The notes under the pieces are model-generated. The model was given only the letters and a program-made list of their open reading frames with translations. It ran no database searches and was not told the origin of the DNA. From Cliona cf. orientalis (lineage: Eukaryota; Porifera; Demospongiae; Clionaida; Clionaidae): a DNA stretch of 64,000 nucleotides. Location: positions 5,829,141-5,893,140 of the forward strand of contig OZ005689.1 of NCBI GenBank assembly GCA_963930775.1, written 5' to 3'. The translations under genes and the position numbers were made by a program. This document shows positions 10,973 to 25,900 of this stretch, one piece after another; position 1 is the first letter of the stretch; each line of letters begins with the position of its first letter.

Positions 10973-13138
10973 CGCCTTCCCCACTCAGCTCACTGGCGAG
11001 CTTTCGATGGATATGCAGTGCATGAGAATTTTCCATGGGACAAGCTATTCACAAACGGGCATGTTTGACACACATAGCTAATATATTATATGGATCTTGA
11101 TCATGATCAGTTGGATTGTGAATATAACAAACTGGATCATTTGTACGTACTACTTGTCCCATGAGAGTTTCATAATTACAGTAACTGCAGCATCGATATG
11201 GGCACAGTAAAGCTGTATTATGTAGAGGAGGAACCACTAAAATTAGATAATGTTAAGGAGGTTTCAATGTGATTTAGAATACCCAAGGACTCTATAGAAT
11301 CTTGAGCGAAGTGAGGGTTCTATGAGAGCCCTGAGGTTTTATAAGGCACATAGAAACCGAATAGCTAAACAGCAAGTTTAAATCTTATAATTTTGTATTG
11401 CTAGAGTCAGAGGGCAAAACTTGTAGGTGTCTATGAAATGTTGTAGGTGACTATCACACATAGATACGTACCTGTCAGTATAGCCAATCACATTGCAGTA
11501 TTTATTATAGCTATGATCTAAGTACATGTAGTTACCATAATCATGCATCAGGTAGCTCGTGCAAACACGCCAGTTTGTTATTCGTACACTGATGTATTTG
11601 ACATAACAAGATTATACTGATAGTAAGCCGATTGTGATAACTGGAGTGTTATTGTAAATTAAACATCACACAAGTGGCACCAAACTTGCTGTCAACACAT
11701 CATGGAGTTGATTGATAGACTATACATAGGGATGGCCCAGTTGTTACACATATGTAGTATCTTGAGAATGGAACAGTTTTGGAATTTCTAACCTTGACCA
11801 TTGTGTTCTATGAGTGATTTCCACTTAAAAAAATCTATTGATGTGCACAGAAAGGGTCATTTACATATGAAATTCAGGGGGGACATGAATCAAATTTTCT
11901 CCTCCTTTCATTTCACAACAGTGTAACTCGACACCATGCATATCAACAGCTTGAGCTATACTTTTCATATCATTAATTTTCAGCAATAATTGTGTAAAAG
12001 CCCCGTGGTTTTCATAAGATTTGCCGTTTTTGAATTCGGCACCGTGGCAACTACACACATAGTGCAATGGATACCACACCTATGAGTCAGGTAATGCACA
12101 CACACTCAATTGTATCATCAGGAGTTCATGGATGGGGTGGCACCATGGAATTTCCCCACCTTTAGCCCATGTTTCCCCCTCCAGAATCATAGACTCTATC
12201 ATATACTCTGTATATACTCTGTATTAGTTTCCCCTCCCAGAAGTTTGGGTTCCCATGCTTGCAACCCCCACGACTATGTAGCTACGTGTACGTTCATAAT
12301 GCCTTTCTTCCAGTTTATCTACAAAATTAATAAGTAGGCAATAAAAGATAAAGTGGAGTTCCATGGCTGTAACAAAAAGCAGTAGTAATGATGGAAAACT
12401 AATAGTATTATTACTAGGAGACATCTCTACATTAGACTTAATAATGATGATGTACGTTGTATCCTAGTATTAGTTTTCTATCAATACCACTCTTGTTTGA
12501 CTGCCACCCCTACTTTTTCATATTATAATATTATATGTGATATACCATATTATGTATGATGGGACAGGTATAGTGTGCGTGTGCAACTGAGGCTGCCCAT
12601 AATTATTCTTCCAATCGCATGTGCAGCAAGGGGCAAAGCAATTGGTTTTATCCATCTTTCTATTTGTCTGTCTGTCAGCACAAGAATCGCCAGATCTCAC
12701 AATCTGCAGCAGTTACTGTAGGGTTTAGGCCATACAAAATAAGTTGTCTATTTCTCCATGCCAGACACGTCTACCTTTAAATCATAATAGGCACAGGGTC
12801 GTCACTTAAATAATGGCTGTACAAACAAATGCAATGTTTGTTTATGCTCATTGTCTCTAACAAGAATATCAAAATTTAATGCTTATTGATGACCTTTACC
12901 TACATGTATGCTAGGTTGTGCGCATGAGCAGAAATACATGGGGTGTGGTCGATAGGTGTGGCCAGTGTGATACAGTGTTTGTGACGCTCATGGACCTTAC
13001 CAAACGATTCTAAGTACGGTAAGACAAGTTTATCAATGATTTAAATGGATTCGTTGTACTTATGAGTCACTCAGATGCCTAGATCTCAAAATTTGGCAGT
13101 TATTGTGTTGACGACGGATGATAGAAAACTGACTGCTT

Positions 13139-13301
13139 TAAGGCCAGCTCTCAACATGATGCAAGGTCTTGTGTTCCATTAATTTTGTGGAATGCAAATA
13201 TTTATTTTGCAATTTTATACCATCTACTTGATTATAAATTATCGCATATCGCAAAATTAGCGCAACGCAAGACCTTATATCGTATTGTAAACCGGCCTTT
13301 A
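13139..13301. mobile_element. Foldback MITE, copy 2
   Basis: Same family as 3544-3706. Terminal inverted repeats TAAGGCCAGCTC and ACCGGCCTTTA flank a degenerate AT-rich centre. It is duplicated at 22428-22590 through the assembly duplication. Its 3' half alone survives in the gene F spacer (about 54077-54150), where a 1.2-kb deletion removed the other half. Confidence 0.65.
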
Positions 13302-13569
13302 TCCCATGCTGTGCATGCGTGCACAGGGTAACAATGAATATAATAATAATTATTATATTATGAAACACTGGCCAGGGCTGTCACGTGCAAACTCCCTGCA
13401 TCCTAGACACTGTCAGCTATGTGGATGTACATGTGTATACATGTACATGTAGCTGGCTTCTTATCCCTGCTACATGTTGCATCATGTAAATGTAGCAACT
13501 TTTAAGATTGAGCATGATAGTATGTATCAGCTGACTCCTCTTCCTAGTGTTCTCTCTCCCTCCCTCCCT

Positions 13570-13614
<45 letters not shown>

Positions 13615-14522
13615 CCTCTTCTCACCTCTTCTTCTCTAGCTCTCTCCATTCTCTATGTGTATATACCTTCTCCCTGTCATTCTCCTCTCCTTTCCTCCAC
13701 ATCTCTGTCTGGTCCCCCCCCCCCTTCCCCTTTTAAAGTTATAGCATTTCCCACCCTAGCTATAGCTCTGCTTGCTGTAGCTTTGCTGACTCTACCTGTA
13801 CATGCAGTTCTTCAATCTTAGAGCTCTGTAGAGGACATACCCTACATGCACATTATGGCATTAGCATCAATCTGCATGTACATGTGTACATATTATAGAG
13901 ACGACAATACAATAATTCTGGAATCATAATATGTACATATGCAACAAAAAATATTAAATTTTACTGTAACAGTTTTCTTATAATAATATTTTTATAGTCC
14001 GTATCATTACTAACAGAGGGTACAAAAGATGCACTTTCCCACAAGTTCAGAAGGCTCACAATTGGTCAAAATTGTAGTGCCATATGCACAAACGATGGTG
14101 CCATAGAGATGCATGCGCCAGGGATAATAATCAATGAACACTGGACAACATAACCAGGCCCTTGTACATACGCAGGGTGTATAAATTAATGAAACAAAGG
14201 CTCCATGAGTAACAATGTTAAGAACTGGCATTGAGCATGGGCCTCTAGAGCCCCTGCTCCTACTTGATACAAAGCATTAAAACAAAAACTTTAAAAAGGT
14301 AAAACAAGTCTAATATCACATGAAACACTACTAAATAATTTTCTCCTACTTATGCATGACTCTATTACAAAAATTAATTATCGATTCCTTATAATATTAT
14401 CTTACGGAAAATTAGCACACTGCTACTCTAATGTAGCATAAGTTTCTAATAAGCAATCCAGTTAATAGCAGCTATTCAGTTTCTATTTTAGTCTAGAGTT
14501 TTCTATAATTATACTCAAGATT

Positions 14523-17500
14523 TTATTTGACTTGGCTAACTGCTTCCTTCAGAATCTCTTTGACTTGGGCTGCCTCTGCAGCACCAGGTATGTGTAGTGA
14601 GTTGGCCACTTCTTCAGGATCTGGTGCTGCAAGGTGACGGGGTTGGTGCACCTCCACCACAGACTGGGTGGGCTTCACTGGCTCTTGCTGCTTCACTGAC
14701 ACTTTATAGTCATAAGTGTTGACAGGGCGATCAATGATGTCCAAGAGCTCATTAAATCGATGAATGTCATCATCAGGTGGTGGGATCCAGTGACGTTCAG
14801 GTTTTGGTTTTGGATCAGCATCAGCAAACAGTCTGTCAATCATTCTACCAAGCTTTGTGTCATAAATATTTGAGAAGACTGAGGTGTATGTGTAGATATG
14901 GTGGAGGATGATGAGCAGCAGGGTGATGAATGTGATGATGACTGAAGTGGCAGCTGCTTTACGAATGCTAGCTGGGCTATCAAGAGAATACCAGGTGAAA
15001 GTTATAAAGGATAGGATGTTGAAATAGAAGAATGTCTCAAGTACATCCACTGGCCATTTTCTGTACAGTCTGCTGCCAAAGAGTCTGCAAAGAACAAGAA
15101 TGCAACACACTGTAAAGCTGATAGCTGTAAGAGCAATAGTGGGGTCATTGGAAACATTTGTGGCAGCTACAAGATACAAGATGACACGAACAATCAACAG
15201 CAATCCAGTCCAGTAGCGATACTTGGGAATGTAAGGCTTGTGGTAGGTTTCAATGAACGTTTGTATCTTTGGATTCCTTGACCACCTAAAAATTCTCCAC
15301 CTTGGAAGGTAGAGGAGCCACTGCCAGGAGAAGAGAAGAGCAGTGTAGACCAGACCAACCAGGAGAAGGAGAACAGTTGCAATGAATAAAGGAATGTGCT
15401 TTCCAGAGAGATATTTGACAGTTGCATCAGGGAGCCACAGCATTTCACTGGAGCCATCAGGATACTCCAGAATGCCAACTGATAGAGACTTAAAGCAGAT
15501 TTGAAGAAGCTTAGCATAGGAAAGCAGAATAAGTATAGCCAGAGTTGCCACTGGATCCTTCTTTCCAATGAAGTTAGAAAATTTACTAGAGTAGGAGCTG
15601 ATGATGATGACTAAAACCACGAGAAGAATGACGTAGGCAGGAAAAGCTAACTGTAGCCATGTTTTTATGTAAGTGTCCATTCCTGGAAAGTAGCAGGTAT
15701 CAATTCCTAGTTCTAGGTTAAGCCATGATATGAACACAGTAATGAAATTTCTTGTTTGAAATGGAAGTAGAATACTCTCGTTTGCATATACAATATTGGC
15801 ATAAAAAATGAGCCCATTTAGAGTTCCAACTGCAACAGTTACGTTGAGTAGTAACAATAAAGCCACCAGTGCTATACCAGCTAGAATTGCAGTTATGGTG
15901 ATGGCTATGAGTAGTGCAGGCCAGTAGCTAGGACATGAGAGACAGTGTGAACTACCAAGAGAGAGGCTGAAACCAGGTTGGCAAGATCCACACAACAGAG
16001 AAGCCCGGTTGAAGGCACACTGAGCATCAGCTCCATTTGGCTGGTTGAGGTCAACTGGTGGACTGTTTGATAAGCAGTAGTCAAAAGGACAGTTGGCGTA
16101 AACTAAATAACCAGTTTGGTCTATGTCATTGATGTAGGAAATCCAGGCTCTTATTTGAGGCTGTTTGAATACTGATCCAGTGTGGCTGTCACACTGATGC
16201 ACATATTGACTGATATCGCTATGGCAGTCACATGTACAGTTTGTGTTGTTTACTCCTGATTTTTGAAATCCAATTGGACAACTGCAAGGGAGAAAGTGGA
16301 TATCTATTGTTGCCCTAGAGAGTTCAGTATCCTTGCATGGACCATCTGATGCATATAGGGACAAACTTTCAGTAACATGGGATGAAACAATATTGAATGT
16401 CAAATTAGTACACTCAGCAGGTATTCTCCTAGCCAGCTGGCCTTCAGCTAGACCACTCTCAGTGAAGTGGAGGGAGGTTTGAATGGTTGCATTAACTGGT
16501 TGGCCATTCTGATCAACGCACATGTACCAGAGTTAGTATCATCATCCACATGTATTGCTCCACCGTAGTCTGCACTGTTGGCAGTGAATGTTGTTGTTGT
16601 ATTCTTATCATCACTGTATTCATAATACATGTAATTATCATACTTCAGGAAGTAAAGTTTTGCATTGGCTTCCAGCGATAATCCACCTCCCCTCTCTGCT
16701 GCATTTCTACTTATGTCTATTATTGCACCATATTGTGGCCATCCAACCATATAAATAGATGAAGCTGCCTTGATAGATGAGCCAATGGCGTGGAGTCCTC
16801 CCCCTTTGCTCACTGCTGTATTATTATAAAGTTCAAAGTAGCTTTCTCGATGACAGTTTAGTTCGCTAGTTACGAGGTAGACACCTCCTCCATTTCCAGT
16901 GGCTGTGTTGTATGCTATAGTTATGCCACCATTCAGACACATAGAGTTTACTCTCAGTGGAATGTATTGCTCCACCATTTTCAGCATTATTGTGTTCAAG
17001 ATTGCACTCTCCATCAAAATATACATTGCTCTGAAATAGAGTTATTGCACCTCCTTCTTGGAAGTCACCCGAGACAGTTGGTGATGGTTGGTTATTCACA
17101 AATGTAGCATAACCATTGAAAGTAATGTTGCTGTTGAATGCAACTAATGATCCCAAGTTGTTTGAGAATGTTACAGTAGCATTTCCTGAGTCATCTCCAA
17201 TGAATTCTGAGTCTGATAAGTATATCACAGCATATCCATCAGCTATGTTGTTATCGATTAGGAAATAGCCATATGTATGCCGAATCACAGATCTGGATGT
17301 TGCATGAGTAATTGTTCCAATCGGTGAAATGTTATTAGTGAAGCTACTACTAGCCATCGTGATGATGGTGGATCGAGAGTACAGTACTCCACCACTATTG
17401 CTGGCATTGTTATCACAAAATTCACTTGCTTCTATTGTGATAGTGCTGCTGCTAGAATCCAGTACTCCTCCACTGCTGGCATTGTTATCACAAAATTCAC

Positions 17501-18728
17501 TTGCTTCTATTGTGATAGTGCTGCTGCTAGAATCCAGTACTCCTCCACTGCTGGCATTGTTATCACAAAATTCACTTGCTTCTATTGTAATAGCACTGCT
17601 GCTGGAATACAGTACTCCTCCATAGCTGGCACTGTTGTCATGGAATTCACTTGCTTCTATTGTAATAGTACTGCTGTAGGAATCCATTACTCCTCCTTCA
17701 TCGTTGGCACTGTTGTCATGAAATTCACTGCTTGATTCTATTGTGATAGTACTGCTGCTGGAATATAGTACCCCTCCTCTCCTGGCACTGTTATTATGAA
17801 AGTCACTTGCTTCTATTATGATATTACTGCTGCTGGAATACAGTACCCCTCCACTGCTGTAACTGTTATAATGAAATTCACTTGCTTCTATTATGATAGT
17901 ACTGCTCATGGAATATAGTACTCCTCCTCTTGTACTACTGAAGGGAAACGGTACTAATCCTCCACTGCTGTCACTATTATCATGAAATTCACTTGCTTCT
18001 ATTGTGATAGTACTGCTGCTGGAATACAGTACCCCTCCTCTCCTGGCACTGTTATTATGAAAGTCACTTGCTTCTATTATGATATTACTGCTGCTGGAAT
18101 ACAGTACCCCTCCTATATTGGTGACAGTGTTATTATGAAATTCACTTGCTTCGATTGTGATAGTACTGCTGATGGAATACAGTACTCCTCCACTGCTGTA
18201 ACTGTTATCATGAAATTCACTTGCTTCTATTGTGATAGTACTGCTGATGGAATACAGTACTCCTCCTCTCCCGGCACTATTATTATGAAAGTCACTTGCT
18301 TCTATTGTGATATTACTGCTCCTGGAATACAGTACCCCTCCTATATTGGTGACAATGTTATTATGAAATTCACTTGCTTCGATTGTGATAGTACTGCTGA
18401 TGGAATACAGTACTCCTCCACTGCTGTAACTGTTATCATGAAATTCACTTGCTTCTATTGTGATAGTACTGCTGATGGAATACAGTACTCCTCCTCTCCC
18501 GGCACTATTATTATGAAAGTCACTTGCTTCTATTGTGATATTACTGCTCCTGGAATACAGTACCCCTCCTATATTGGTGACAATGTTATTATGAAATTCA
18601 CTTGCTTCGATTGTGATAGTACTGCTGATGGAATACAGTACTCCTCCACTGCTGTAACTGTTATCATGAAATTCACTTGCTTCTATTGTGATAGTACTGC
18701 TGCTGGAATACAGTACTCCTCCTCCCGT
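14523..18728 (-). pseudogene. Gene B: truncated, frameshifted family member (probable assembly copy of gene C)
   Basis: This is identical to the 3' part of gene C, including the same two frame-breaking lesions. A 4-base insertion lies at about 16936-16941 (CATTCAGACACATAGAG against CATTCACATAGAG in gene A). A deletion at about 16516, roughly 442 bases relative to gene A, removed the segment between the last beta-helix turn and the beta-sandwich. The gene runs into the N gap in the middle of the rung repeats, so the first 235 or so residues are missing. Because the copy abuts a placeholder gap and matches the other side base for base as far as I can see, I read it as gene C assembled twice. 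Confidence 0.8.
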
Positions 18729-18928
18729 NNNNNNNNNNNNNNNNNNNNNNNNNNNNNNNNNNNNNNNNNNNNNNNNNNNNNNNNNNNNNNNNNNNNNNNN
18801 NNNNNNNNNNNNNNNNNNNNNNNNNNNNNNNNNNNNNNNNNNNNNNNNNNNNNNNNNNNNNNNNNNNNNNNNNNNNNNNNNNNNNNNNNNNNNNNNNNNN
18901 NNNNNNNNNNNNNNNNNNNNNNNNNNNN
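18729..18928. other. Assembly gap, 200 N
   Basis: Exactly 200 consecutive N, a typical placeholder size. Left of it the sequence stops inside the rung repeats at CTCCTCCCGT. Right of it the sequence starts inside spacer at GAAAGAACCATAACG. The last 9089 bases before the gap (9640-18728) equal the first 9089 after it (18929-28017), so the gap is better explained as an unmerged contig overlap than as missing DNA. Open frames drawn across the N are meaningless. Confidence 0.95.
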
Positions 18929-19351
18929 GAAAGAACCATAACGTAGTTACTGTAATCATGCGTCAACTCGTTCATGTAAACACACCTATTTGTTATTCAT
19001 CACTGGCATGTTTGAAATAATATTATATTGATAGTAAATGGATTATGATAATATAAGAGTCACAAAAATTATTACTGTCAATAATGGAATCGATCGTTAT
19101 ACATGTGTACGTAGGGATGGCCTGGTTGTTACATACACATCATAATAATACATAATGCATTAGTATTACAAAAACAAATATGAAACAGTTTCAGAAATTC
19201 TAACCTTAACCATTGCGTTTTACAAGCTATTTTACACCTATAGAAAATCTATTGATAGGGTTATTAACATATGGAACTCGAGGGTAACAAAAATCGTGTT
19301 TTTGCAATCCCCATGCAAGACTTAGGTTCTGTATGCAGGGTTTCATCCAGT

Positions 19352-19390
<39 letters not shown>

Positions 19391-22300
19391 AGGGGGGCAG
19401 CTTCCCCTCCAAACTTTCTAGCTTCCCCCTAAACATTTTGACTTTAATTAAATTAAGCATCATAATATCACAATAAGTCACCGAAACTAACCACTAGCAT
19501 TTGTTTTTGATCAAAAATTACCCAAAGTAATCTGGAGGAATTAAAGAAATTCTCCTAAAATTATGCACCCAGGAAGTTGGCGTGCTGAATACGCCCACTC
19601 ATTTATGTCGCTTCCACCCCAAATTTTTGTCGCTAGATGAAACCCTGGTATGTACATTGATTGTGTAAAATTCTCCAGCTAGCCAATAGAGGAGGTAGGA
19701 CAGACTTGATCTTTGGCTAATTGGTCACTAATTAAAGCACTAATATAGGCTTTAGTGAAGGATATTGCTAAGATTTTCGAACTCAGCACTATTGCTTTAG
19801 TGGGGGAGCCCCTCTTAGTTAGCACTCCAGAGCAATTTTAGGTCATTGGAATGTTAATTACTTTCATTAACATTTCATTAACATTCCATTGACCTAAAAT
19901 TGCTCTGGAGTGCTACATAACAGGGGCTCCCCCACTAAATCAATAGTGCTGAGATGATCTTATTTTTAGTGACCTATTAGCCAAAGGTCAAGTCTGTCCT
20001 ATCTCCTTGCTACCTAGTGGTAGCATAACTCTATGTATAAATAGAATGTTGTGTTGCATGCCATATACAGTATGTTAACCCTTGGCGCATGCACTGTAGG
20101 CACAGTTACAAAAATCATTGACGCTGTTCATCGCCACCTAGTGGTAGCATAACTCTATGTATAAATAGAATGTTGTGTTGCATGCCATATACAGTATGTT
20201 AACCCTTGGCGCATGCACTGTAGGCACAGTTACAAAAATCATTGACGCTGTTCATCGCCACCGCCTTCCCCACTCAGCTCACTGGCGAGCTTTCGATGGA
20301 TATGCAGTGCATGAGAATTTTCCATGGGACAAGCTATTCACAAACGGGCATGTTTGACACACATAGCTAATATATTATATGGATCTTGATCATGATCAGT
20401 TGGATTGTGAATATAACAAACTGGATCATTTGTACGTACTACTTGTCCCATGAGAGTTTCATAATTACAGTAACTGCAGCATCGATATGGGCACAGTAAA
20501 GCTGTATTATGTAGAGGAGGAACCACTAAAATTAGATAATGTTAAGGAGGTTTCAATGTGATTTAGAATACCCAAGGACTCTATAGAATCTTGAGCGAAG
20601 TGAGGGTTCTATGAGAGCCCTGAGGTTTTATAAGGCACATAGAAACCGAATAGCTAAACAGCAAGTTTAAATCTTATAATTTTGTATTGCTAGAGTCAGA
20701 GGGCAAAACTTGTAGGTGTCTATGAAATGTTGTAGGTGACTATCACACATAGATACGTACCTGTCAGTATAGCCAATCACATTGCAGTATTTATTATAGC
20801 TATGATCTAAGTACATGTAGTTACCATAATCATGCATCAGGTAGCTCGTGCAAACACGCCAGTTTGTTATTCGTACACTGATGTATTTGACATAACAAGA
20901 TTATACTGATAGTAAGCCGATTGTGATAACTGGAGTGTTATTGTAAATTAAACATCACACAAGTGGCACCAAACTTGCTGTCAACACATCATGGAGTTGA
21001 TTGATAGACTATACATAGGGATGGCCCAGTTGTTACACATATGTAGTATCTTGAGAATGGAACAGTTTTGGAATTTCTAACCTTGACCATTGTGTTCTAT
21101 GAGTGATTTCCACTTAAAAAAATCTATTGATGTGCACAGAAAGGGTCATTTACATATGAAATTCAGGGGGGACATGAATCAAATTTTCTCCTCCTTTCAT
21201 TTCACAACAGTGTAACTCGACACCATGCATATCAACAGCTTGAGCTATACTTTTCATATCATTAATTTTCAGCAATAATTGTGTAAAAGCCCCGTGGTTT
21301 TCATAAGATTTGCCGTTTTTGAATTCGGCACCGTGGCAACTACACACATAGTGCAATGGATACCACACCTATGAGTCAGGTAATGCACACACACTCAATT
21401 GTATCATCAGGAGTTCATGGATGGGGTGGCACCATGGAATTTCCCCACCTTTAGCCCATGTTTCCCCCTCCAGAATCATAGACTCTATCATATACTCTGT
21501 ATATACTCTGTATTAGTTTCCCCTCCCAGAAGTTTGGGTTCCCATGCTTGCAACCCCCACGACTATGTAGCTACGTGTACGTTCATAATGCCTTTCTTCC
21601 AGTTTATCTACAAAATTAATAAGTAGGCAATAAAAGATAAAGTGGAGTTCCATGGCTGTAACAAAAAGCAGTAGTAATGATGGAAAACTAATAGTATTAT
21701 TACTAGGAGACATCTCTACATTAGACTTAATAATGATGATGTACGTTGTATCCTAGTATTAGTTTTCTATCAATACCACTCTTGTTTGACTGCCACCCCT
21801 ACTTTTTCATATTATAATATTATATGTGATATACCATATTATGTATGATGGGACAGGTATAGTGTGCGTGTGCAACTGAGGCTGCCCATAATTATTCTTC
21901 CAATCGCATGTGCAGCAAGGGGCAAAGCAATTGGTTTTATCCATCTTTCTATTTGTCTGTCTGTCAGCACAAGAATCGCCAGATCTCACAATCTGCAGCA
22001 GTTACTGTAGGGTTTAGGCCATACAAAATAAGTTGTCTATTTCTCCATGCCAGACACGTCTACCTTTAAATCATAATAGGCACAGGGTCGTCACTTAAAT
22101 AATGGCTGTACAAACAAATGCAATGTTTGTTTATGCTCATTGTCTCTAACAAGAATATCAAAATTTAATGCTTATTGATGACCTTTACCTACATGTATGC
22201 TAGGTTGTGCGCATGAGCAGAAATACATGGGGTGTGGTCGATAGGTGTGGCCAGTGTGATACAGTGTTTGTGACGCTCATGGACCTTACCAAACGATTCT

Positions 22301-22858
22301 AAGTACGGTAAGACAAGTTTATCAATGATTTAAATGGATTCGTTGTACTTATGAGTCACTCAGATGCCTAGATCTCAAAATTTGGCAGTTATTGTGTTGA
22401 CGACGGATGATAGAAAACTGACTGCTTTAAGGCCAGCTCTCAACATGATGCAAGGTCTTGTGTTCCATTAATTTTGTGGAATGCAAATATTTATTTTGCA
22501 ATTTTATACCATCTACTTGATTATAAATTATCGCATATCGCAAAATTAGCGCAACGCAAGACCTTATATCGTATTGTAAACCGGCCTTTATCCCATGCTG
22601 TGCATGCGTGCACAGGGTAACAATGAATATAATAATAATTATTATATTATGAAACACTGGCCAGGGCTGTCACGTGCAAACTCCCTGCATCCTAGACACT
22701 GTCAGCTATGTGGATGTACATGTGTATACATGTACATGTAGCTGGCTTCTTATCCCTGCTACATGTTGCATCATGTAAATGTAGCAACTTTTAAGATTGA
22801 GCATGATAGTATGTATCAGCTGACTCCTCTTCCTAGTGTTCTCTCTCCCTCCCTCCCT

Positions 22859-22903
<45 letters not shown>

Positions 22904-25900
22904 CCTCTTCTCACCTCTTCTTCTCTAGCTCTCTCCATTCTCTATGTGTATATACCTTCTCCCTGTCATTCTCCTCTCCTTTCCTCCACATCTCTGTCTG
23001 GTCCCCCCCCCCCTTCCCCTTTTAAAGTTATAGCATTTCCCACCCTAGCTATAGCTCTGCTTGCTGTAGCTTTGCTGACTCTACCTGTACATGCAGTTCT
23101 TCAATCTTAGAGCTCTGTAGAGGACATACCCTACATGCACATTATGGCATTAGCATCAATCTGCATGTACATGTGTACATATTATAGAGACGACAATACA
23201 ATAATTCTGGAATCATAATATGTACATATGCAACAAAAAATATTAAATTTTACTGTAACAGTTTTCTTATAATAATATTTTTATAGTCCGTATCATTACT
23301 AACAGAGGGTACAAAAGATGCACTTTCCCACAAGTTCAGAAGGCTCACAATTGGTCAAAATTGTAGTGCCATATGCACAAACGATGGTGCCATAGAGATG
23401 CATGCGCCAGGGATAATAATCAATGAACACTGGACAACATAACCAGGCCCTTGTACATACGCAGGGTGTATAAATTAATGAAACAAAGGCTCCATGAGTA
23501 ACAATGTTAAGAACTGGCATTGAGCATGGGCCTCTAGAGCCCCTGCTCCTACTTGATACAAAGCATTAAAACAAAAACTTTAAAAAGGTAAAACAAGTCT
23601 AATATCACATGAAACACTACTAAATAATTTTCTCCTACTTATGCATGACTCTATTACAAAAATTAATTATCGATTCCTTATAATATTATCTTACGGAAAA
23701 TTAGCACACTGCTACTCTAATGTAGCATAAGTTTCTAATAAGCAATCCAGTTAATAGCAGCTATTCAGTTTCTATTTTAGTCTAGAGTTTTCTATAATTA
23801 TACTCAAGATTTTATTTGACTTGGCTAACTGCTTCCTTCAGAATCTCTTTGACTTGGGCTGCCTCTGCAGCACCAGGTATGTGTAGTGAGTTGGCCACTT
23901 CTTCAGGATCTGGTGCTGCAAGGTGACGGGGTTGGTGCACCTCCACCACAGACTGGGTGGGCTTCACTGGCTCTTGCTGCTTCACTGACACTTTATAGTC
24001 ATAAGTGTTGACAGGGCGATCAATGATGTCCAAGAGCTCATTAAATCGATGAATGTCATCATCAGGTGGTGGGATCCAGTGACGTTCAGGTTTTGGTTTT
24101 GGATCAGCATCAGCAAACAGTCTGTCAATCATTCTACCAAGCTTTGTGTCATAAATATTTGAGAAGACTGAGGTGTATGTGTAGATATGGTGGAGGATGA
24201 TGAGCAGCAGGGTGATGAATGTGATGATGACTGAAGTGGCAGCTGCTTTACGAATGCTAGCTGGGCTATCAAGAGAATACCAGGTGAAAGTTATAAAGGA
24301 TAGGATGTTGAAATAGAAGAATGTCTCAAGTACATCCACTGGCCATTTTCTGTACAGTCTGCTGCCAAAGAGTCTGCAAAGAACAAGAATGCAACACACT
24401 GTAAAGCTGATAGCTGTAAGAGCAATAGTGGGGTCATTGGAAACATTTGTGGCAGCTACAAGATACAAGATGACACGAACAATCAACAGCAATCCAGTCC
24501 AGTAGCGATACTTGGGAATGTAAGGCTTGTGGTAGGTTTCAATGAACGTTTGTATCTTTGGATTCCTTGACCACCTAAAAATTCTCCACCTTGGAAGGTA
24601 GAGGAGCCACTGCCAGGAGAAGAGAAGAGCAGTGTAGACCAGACCAACCAGGAGAAGGAGAACAGTTGCAATGAATAAAGGAATGTGCTTTCCAGAGAGA
24701 TATTTGACAGTTGCATCAGGGAGCCACAGCATTTCACTGGAGCCATCAGGATACTCCAGAATGCCAACTGATAGAGACTTAAAGCAGATTTGAAGAAGCT
24801 TAGCATAGGAAAGCAGAATAAGTATAGCCAGAGTTGCCACTGGATCCTTCTTTCCAATGAAGTTAGAAAATTTACTAGAGTAGGAGCTGATGATGATGAC
24901 TAAAACCACGAGAAGAATGACGTAGGCAGGAAAAGCTAACTGTAGCCATGTTTTTATGTAAGTGTCCATTCCTGGAAAGTAGCAGGTATCAATTCCTAGT
25001 TCTAGGTTAAGCCATGATATGAACACAGTAATGAAATTTCTTGTTTGAAATGGAAGTAGAATACTCTCGTTTGCATATACAATATTGGCATAAAAAATGA
25101 GCCCATTTAGAGTTCCAACTGCAACAGTTACGTTGAGTAGTAACAATAAAGCCACCAGTGCTATACCAGCTAGAATTGCAGTTATGGTGATGGCTATGAG
25201 TAGTGCAGGCCAGTAGCTAGGACATGAGAGACAGTGTGAACTACCAAGAGAGAGGCTGAAACCAGGTTGGCAAGATCCACACAACAGAGAAGCCCGGTTG
25301 AAGGCACACTGAGCATCAGCTCCATTTGGCTGGTTGAGGTCAACTGGTGGACTGTTTGATAAGCAGTAGTCAAAAGGACAGTTGGCGTAAACTAAATAAC
25401 CAGTTTGGTCTATGTCATTGATGTAGGAAATCCAGGCTCTTATTTGAGGCTGTTTGAATACTGATCCAGTGTGGCTGTCACACTGATGCACATATTGACT
25501 GATATCGCTATGGCAGTCACATGTACAGTTTGTGTTGTTTACTCCTGATTTTTGAAATCCAATTGGACAACTGCAAGGGAGAAAGTGGATATCTATTGTT
25601 GCCCTAGAGAGTTCAGTATCCTTGCATGGACCATCTGATGCATATAGGGACAAACTTTCAGTAACATGGGATGAAACAATATTGAATGTCAAATTAGTAC
25701 ACTCAGCAGGTATTCTCCTAGCCAGCTGGCCTTCAGCTAGACCACTCTCAGTGAAGTGGAGGGAGGTTTGAATGGTTGCATTAACTGGTTGGCCATTCTG
25801 ATCAACGCACATGTACCAGAGTTAGTATCATCATCCACATGTATTGCTCCACCGTAGTCTGCACTGTTGGCAGTGAATGTTGTTGTTGTATTCTTATCAT

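Larger units (their letters stand above)
9531..14000. other. Spacer between gene A and gene B/C
   Basis: No credible gene is seen. From 9640 to the gap it is identical to 18929 onward. Listed separately are a 37-G run, a 318-bp foldback, a tandem 124-bp duplication and a MITE. The rest is unit repeats of the flank family (about 9640-9860, 11217-11330, 11530-11800) and unassigned AT-rich sequence. A CT microsatellite lies at about 13557-13615. The spacer is the reference against which the insertions between genes E and F can be mapped. Confidence 0.6.

Noticed and set aside
10886-11068. 60-codon frame downstream of a TATAAATAG (copies at 20175 and 47427)
   Set aside because: It arises from the 124-bp repeat and flanking spacer, has no recognisable domain, and its conservation is explained by recent duplication.
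16866-18959. Open frame extending through the N gap to the spacer beyond
   Set aside because: The N tract has no sequence; the apparent start at 18959 lies in spacer of the next contig.
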